Assembly (NCBI GenBank): GCA_902476295.1
Contig: CABSDC010000002.1
Location: 1 to 64,000, forward strand
From: SFTJ01 sp905210415
GTDB lineage: Bacteria; Bacteroidota; Bacteroidia; Bacteroidales; Muribaculaceae
DNA length: 64,000 nucleotides
Direction of reading: 5' to 3'
Program-made: the position numbers and the translations under genes
In this document: positions 59,975 through 64,000 of the stretch, piece after piece
Numbering within the stretch: position 1 is the first letter of the stretch
Layout: each line of letters opens with the position of its first letter
Notes under the pieces: generated by a model
Seen by the model: the letters and a program-made list of their open reading frames with translations, nothing else
The model's database searches: none
Told to the model about the DNA's origin: nothing

Positions 59975-61837
59975 TCAAAACAATTTGTTGATTTGCCCGT
60001 TATTCATCACAGTGATTATCTTTTTCCCGTCGGGTGTATAGTTAACTTCTTGACGAGACAACAAATCTGTTACAAGCGCATCCATTTCCTCTTCAGTCAA
60101 CAATCGTCCATAATTAAAGGCTCCACTTTGGGCTACCGACAAGGCGATATGTTCATATATTTTGTCTTGAAGCGAGGCTCCTCCGTTTTCAATTGATTCA
60201 AGCAGCTGAAATATCACTTCCTTTACATTTGCTGATCCAAGGCCTTGAGGAATGCTATTAATAGACCAGTCGTTTGCACTCATTTCCGACAGGCAAAAAC
60301 CAATTTTCGCCATATCCGGCTCGATTTCCACCATAAGAGCATTTTGTGCTGGAGTCAAGTTAATTATTTCAGGGAAAAGCACACGCTGCGAAATTATGCT
60401 TTCTCCATTTTTTTGCGACATATAGTTGTCGTAAAGGATGCGGATATGAGCACGATGTTGGTCAATAAACATCAGGCCTTCCTCCACGGGAGAAACAATA
60501 TATCTGCCATTCACCTGCATATACTTATGTGATGCCTTCAACAAAGGTTTTTCTACAGCAATAGATTCTGTTTCTATATTAACTCCAGGCAAAAACGAAT
60601 CATCAGCATCGCTATCTTGTTCAACAGAACTTTTCTTTTTATTGAAATTGTCGTATAGCGACTCCCAATTTGAGTAAGCTTTTGCATTGTTGTCGCGATA
60701 ACGGTTAGCAGATGTGGCCCCACTACCGGTATTAAACGGGTTGTAATTAGGGTCGACTCCGATAGTTGGCGCATCAACATTGGAGTCGCCATGGAATATC
60801 GGAATTGATGGAGCATCTTCAACATCAAAATCTATTGAAGGAACGATATTAAACCTACCTAAAGCTTCTTTTACCGCGGCAGTGATTATTTGCCAAATCG
60901 GCACCTCGTTTTCAAATTTGATCTCGTTTTTCGTAGGGTGTATATTCACATCTATCGACTGTGGATCAACTGAGAAATTCAAAAAATAGTTTGGTTGAGC
61001 TTCCGATGAAATCAACTGGTCGTAGCAAGACATCACAGCCTTGTGAAAATATGGATGGCGCATATGACGTCCGTTAACAAAGAAAAATTGCAGATAATTT
61101 CTTTTTCTTGCCCCTTCTGGACGACTTATAAAACCATCAATCTTCACAAGCGAAGTGTCAACGTTGAGTGGAATGAGTTGTGCATCAAGGTTTTTTCCAA
61201 GAAGCGACGTAATTCTTGCCTTAAAACTACCGGGCAATAATTTGTAAAGCACATTATCGTTGTGAATCAACGTGAATTCCACATCTTTGTTAACTAAAGC
61301 AAGTTTCTCAAACTCACGAATGATATTACTCAATTCCACTTGATTTGACTTCAAGAACTTCCTTCTCGCAGGCACATTGAAGAAAATATTCTTGATCATG
61401 AAATTGCTTCCTTCGGCACAAACTTCCGGTTCTTGACTTACACATTTTGAGGCAACTATTTCAATTTTTGTTCCAATTTGTTCTCCACGTTTGCATGTAC
61501 GAAGTTCCACTTGAGCAATCGCGGCAATTGAAGCGAGAGCCTCACCACGGAAACCCATAGTGTGCAAATCAAACAAATCTTCAGCTTTCCTAATTTTAGA
61601 TGTACTATGTCGTTCAAACGCCAATCGGGCATCAGTTTCACTCATGCCTAATCCATTATCAACAACCTGAATCAACGTACGTCCTGCATCTTTTAGAACA
61701 ATTTGTATTTCTGTGGCTCCAGCGTCAATAGCGTTTTCAACCAACTCTTTTATTACTGAAGCTGGACGTTGTATTACCTCTCCTGCAGCAATTTGATTTG
61801 CCACCGAATCTGGCAACAGTTTTATAATATCGCTCAT
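59975..61837 (-). CDS. mutL: DNA mismatch repair protein MutL
   Basis: GHKL ATPase that links mismatch recognition to strand removal. The 620-residue protein has ATP-binding motifs ELVENAIDAGA (31-41), VDNGLGM (59-65) and TMGFRGEALASIAA (93-106). A poorly conserved linker (about 340-430) leads to a C-terminal dimerisation domain. The usual endonuclease motif DQHA(x)2E(x)4E appears as DQHRAHIRILYD at 459-470, with the Glu positions replaced by Ile and Asp, so nicking activity is uncertain. It lies 21 bases after the OstA-like gene, in the common Bacteroidota order PpiC-OstA-MutL. Confidence 0.96.
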   Translation of the reverse strand: MSDIIKLLPDSVANQIAAGEVIQRPASVIKELVENAIDAGATEIQIVLKDAGRTLIQVVDNGLGMSETDARLAFERHSTSKIRKAEDLFDLHTMGFRGEALASIAAIAQVELRTCKRGEQIGTKIEIVASKCVSQEPEVCAEGSNFMIKNIFFNVPARRKFLKSNQVELSNIIREFEKLALVNKDVEFTLIHNDNVLYKLLPGSFKARITSLLGKNLDAQLIPLNVDTSLVKIDGFISRPEGARKRNYLQFFFVNGRHMRHPYFHKAVMSCYDQLISSEAQPNYFLNFSVDPQSIDVNIHPTKNEIKFENEVPIWQIITAAVKEALGRFNIVPSIDFDVEDAPSIPIFHGDSNVDAPTIGVDPNYNPFNTGSGATSANRYRDNNAKAYSNWESLYDNFNKKKSSVEQDSDADDSFLPGVNIETESIAVEKPLLKASHKYMQVNGRYIVSPVEEGLMFIDQHRAHIRILYDNYMSQKNGESIISQRVLFPEIINLTPAQNALMVEIEPDMAKIGFCLSEMSANDWSINSIPQGLGSANVKEVIFQLLESIENGGASLQDKIYEHIALSVAQSGAFNYGRLLTEEEMDALVTDLLSRQEVNYTPDGKKIITVMNNGQINKLF

Positions 61838-61858
61838 TGTGTAATCTTATCTTCGTTA

Positions 61859-63607
61859 TTAATTCGCTTTTCGTTTCCTTCTCGATGTTTTGATTTCTTC
61901 TTGCATCAAAGCATCCATTTCATCCTTGCATCCAAATATACTTTCTGGTGTATCTGGTCGCAAATTTTCATACCATTTAAAACCTTCAAGGAAAAGATCT
62001 GATTTTTTTGCCAAAAACAATGGAACTGCACGGCCTGACACATCTGGCCAAAGTACCATTTTATCCATCTGCTGCTTTGGTTTCAACTTAACTACCAAAT
62101 AACTCCCTATAGCATTGATAAGTTTATTATATGTGGAATCATTTTCCATTGGATAAGTTAGCACCAGCACATTTCCATTCACATCAAGTTGACGCAATTC
62201 TTTATCCATGAAATATGCCTTCATGCTCTTACCTGACAATTGATTGTAGTATGTCTCATCGAGATGTTCGGCAATAAAACCGAAATCTGGCAATGTTGCC
62301 CAATCAACGGCAGAATCATTAAAATGCACATTAATTTCATTACCCGTGATTTGGCGTTCTCCACTCCACACAACGGAATGTCGATACATATTCAGGATTG
62401 AATCTTTTTCGGCAAATGCCATAGAGTCGCACACACCCTGCACATCCGAACGGAAAAATCTAACTTTGTGATAAGCTAATAAAACCCTCAAGGAATCTTT
62501 ATCAAGATAAGTGCTTAAAGTATCGCCATGAAGATACAAGGTATCACCTTGAGAAAACTCTCTTGCTCGTGCTCTACCAGTTGCAAATGAGCGATTTTCT
62601 TTTTCATTGTGATAACCGTAATCACCATCAAGAATTGATTTTCTCACCGTATCAGTAAGTATAATGTTTCCATACGCCTCGCCTACTCCAGTGTTTCTAT
62701 CATAATACAACGTATCTCCTACCACCGTTTGTCCATTCTTTGTGACAATCTGCGAACGATTATATAGAGTGCTATTTTCAAGCTCTGTATTATACCATCC
62801 CTTTTTGCTATATATCACATTGCTATCAGAAACTATCGATGTAGAACCAAGAATATCGGCAATGTGTGATGCTGTATTGTAATGGAGTGTATCAGTGGTC
62901 ATCACATACTTTTTATTAACCAATTCCACGTCATATAGGAACTCTGCATTCTTGGTATTAGGCTCATACTGCCCGTATACCGATGACAATTCGTTTTGCG
63001 AGTCAATGATTTTACCGCCTTCAAAGAAATAGCCATAATTGTTTCGCATATCATAATCAAGGCTATCAGTATATAGCGTTACATCGCGATTAATCATCCT
63101 CACATTGTTGCGCAATTGTGCAAGCTCATCTTGTCCGCTATAATAAAGCACATCAGCATAAACAAACAATGTGTCGCCTTGCTGCATTTTCACGTGGCCA
63201 AATGCATCAAGTGAATTAGTAGACTCATAGAAATGAGCGCTATCACACCACATAAACATTCCCTCTTTACGAAACTTCACATTTCCACGAAGTATCTGAT
63301 AATCTGGATTTACTGCATAGTCGGCAGATAACACATCTGAGTTTTCAAGGAAGATCTTGTTTTTTTGATAACGATTGGCCGATGGAATCTGCGGTTTTAT
63401 TCTCGAAGCTTTCTTATTATTCACTCGCTTGGGGTGATGCGCAGTGATTTTGGTCTTCAATGGGATGCTATGATTTGTAGTTTTATTCTGCGCCCACACC
63501 GTTTCTAAAAATATGTTGTTACACAGATTTATAGCCAAAAGGCATAAGACCCCCAAAAGAATCTTATGCCCAGTGTGCTTATATGTTTTATTTTTTTTCG
63601 TGTTCAC
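61859..63607 (-). CDS. OstA/LptA-like protein of LPS transport
   Basis: A large exported protein with repeated LptA/OstA-like beta strands (NPDYQILRGNVKFRKEGMFM, LDAFGHVKMQQGDTLFVYAD, GEAYGNIILTD and others). It probably forms part of the periplasmic lipopolysaccharide bridge or controls outer-membrane lipid traffic. No in-frame ATG exists near the N-terminus. I use GTG at 63607 (residues MNTKKNKTYKHTGHK, then a hydrophobic signal core ILLGVLCLLAINLC), giving 582 residues. A TTG at 63634, directly after the PpiC stop, would give 591. The basic tail KTSRRKRKAN is notable. It is placed between the PpiC isomerase and mutL. Confidence 0.85.
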   Translation of the reverse strand: MNTKKNKTYKHTGHKILLGVLCLLAINLCNNIFLETVWAQNKTTNHSIPLKTKITAHHPKRVNNKKASRIKPQIPSANRYQKNKIFLENSDVLSADYAVNPDYQILRGNVKFRKEGMFMWCDSAHFYESTNSLDAFGHVKMQQGDTLFVYADVLYYSGQDELAQLRNNVRMINRDVTLYTDSLDYDMRNNYGYFFEGGKIIDSQNELSSVYGQYEPNTKNAEFLYDVELVNKKYVMTTDTLHYNTASHIADILGSTSIVSDSNVIYSKKGWYNTELENSTLYNRSQIVTKNGQTVVGDTLYYDRNTGVGEAYGNIILTDTVRKSILDGDYGYHNEKENRSFATGRARAREFSQGDTLYLHGDTLSTYLDKDSLRVLLAYHKVRFFRSDVQGVCDSMAFAEKDSILNMYRHSVVWSGERQITGNEINVHFNDSAVDWATLPDFGFIAEHLDETYYNQLSGKSMKAYFMDKELRQLDVNGNVLVLTYPMENDSTYNKLINAIGSYLVVKLKPKQQMDKMVLWPDVSGRAVPLFLAKKSDLFLEGFKWYENLRPDTPESIFGCKDEMDALMQEEIKTSRRKRKAN

Positions 63608-63634
63608 AAAAATGTAAAAATAAATGTGTTTCAA

Positions 63635-64000
63635 TTATTTACCCCAAGTGTATTGGAACTCGCAATCACGCCAACCATCTTCAATTCTCACATATGTGTT
63701 TTTTTGTTTGTTCTTAATCCAGTCGGCAATTATTTGTTGCTTTTTGTTGTTCTCATACATGGCTTTTATAGTCTGATAGTCCTCTGCTAAATCAGCCTTA
63801 TGACCTTCTATTCTGCGAGTCAATTGCACAATTGCAACGGTTTCTCGGTTTGTCTTTGGGTTCATCATCACAAAAGCATTTGAGATTTCACCCACTTGCA
63901 TTTTATCGACCAACTTACCGATTTCAGGATTCAAGTCAGACATCTCAAATTTTGCAGACATTGTCTTTTCATTGGTCATTATACCTTTATTGAACTTTGA
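63635..64000 (-). CDS. PpiC-type peptidyl-prolyl isomerase, C-terminal part (cut by window end)
   Basis: The reading frame stays open to the window edge with no start required, leaving 121 residues of a longer protein. The visible part contains the end of a parvulin-type domain (LNPEIGKLVDKMQVGEISNA, then NRETVAIVQLTRRIEGHKAD) and the C-terminal helix with KKQQIIADWIKNKQKNTYVRI, the SurA/PpiC family ending. It is a periplasmic chaperone assisting outer-membrane protein folding. It lies immediately upstream of the OstA-like gene. Confidence 0.88.
   Translation of the reverse strand, partial: SKFNKGIMTNEKTMSAKFEMSDLNPEIGKLVDKMQVGEISNAFVMMNPKTNRETVAIVQLTRRIEGHKADLAEDYQTIKAMYENNKKQQIIADWIKNKQKNTYVRIEDGWRDCEFQYTWGK

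Noticed and set aside
1..64000. tRNA, rRNA or CRISPR loci
   Set aside because: I looked through the intergenic spaces, which are mostly under 230 bases, and saw no cloverleaf, rRNA-like or regularly spaced repeat pattern. A dedicated search (tRNAscan, Infernal) was not possible.

Overview
The window looks like a chromosome segment of a Bacteroidales bacterium (phylum Bacteroidota), perhaps Muribaculaceae-like. This rests on families largely confined to that phylum (PorD/DUF4835, DUF4290, DUF5063, the long PpiC-OstA-MutL cluster, a 308-residue NusB, an acetyl-type MetA). It also rests on Bacteroidota-type promoters (TTTG, 19-20 nt, TAnnTTTG) found upstream of many genes. Shine-Dalgarno sequences are not evident, and the DNA is AT-rich except over one gene.

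Region by region. 1-1.9 kb: end of an unidentified gene, a family 2 glycosyltransferase and the tRNA methyltransferase TrmN6, closed by a two-way terminator. 1.9-6.3 kb (minus): carA-carB, carbamoyl phosphate synthesis. 6.4-9.3 kb (minus): nusB-yajC-ybbR-coaE. 9.4-14.6 kb (minus): dnaN, a DnaQ-like exonuclease, porD, recN and rlmB. 14.9-17.8 kb (plus): glnS and an uncharacterised secreted protein. 17.8-22.2 kb (minus): tsaB, DUF4290, rimM, a small acidic protein, an OmpA-domain protein and proS. 22.3-28.0 kb (plus): yicC-gmk-nadD-DUF5063-M18 aminopeptidase, then a phosphohexomutase with its own promoter and terminator. 28.2-32.6 kb (minus): an OmpR/PhoB-like regulator, a histidine kinase and a PiT phosphate transporter with a PhoU-like tail. 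32.7-37.7 kb (minus): a GH3 enzyme with glycerate kinase, and an OPT transporter. 37.9-41.3 kb: DUF1846, an inositol-phosphatase family protein with an Lrp regulator, and a GNAT acetyltransferase.

41.3-49.0 kb is the accessory part. It holds two strong REP-like hairpins and a single 2450-residue gene of visibly higher G+C. This gene encodes a phage/conjugative-element 'polyvalent' protein: an HEXXH metallopeptidase-like domain, a pyrophosphatase-like domain, two predicted PBECR-type nuclease-like domains and other modules. The modules are joined at six recurrent aromatic-Ser-Ile junctions. No other phage or conjugation gene accompanies it, and both ends look trimmed, so it is probably an element remnant. 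It is the most unusual object here.

49.1-52.5 kb (plus): zinc-type ABC binding protein and ATPase without a permease, a small conserved protein, a PlsC-like acyltransferase and an omega-amidase-like nitrilase. 52.6-64.0 kb (minus): U32 peptidase family protein (RlhA-like), metA, PHP phosphatase, MscS channel, floA with an exported TPR protein, mutL, OstA/LptA-like protein and the end of a PpiC isomerase. Apart from the island the window is core housekeeping: pyrimidine and nucleotide metabolism, replication and repair, tRNA/rRNA modification, translation and envelope biogenesis. I saw no tRNA, rRNA, CRISPR array, integrase or insertion sequence.
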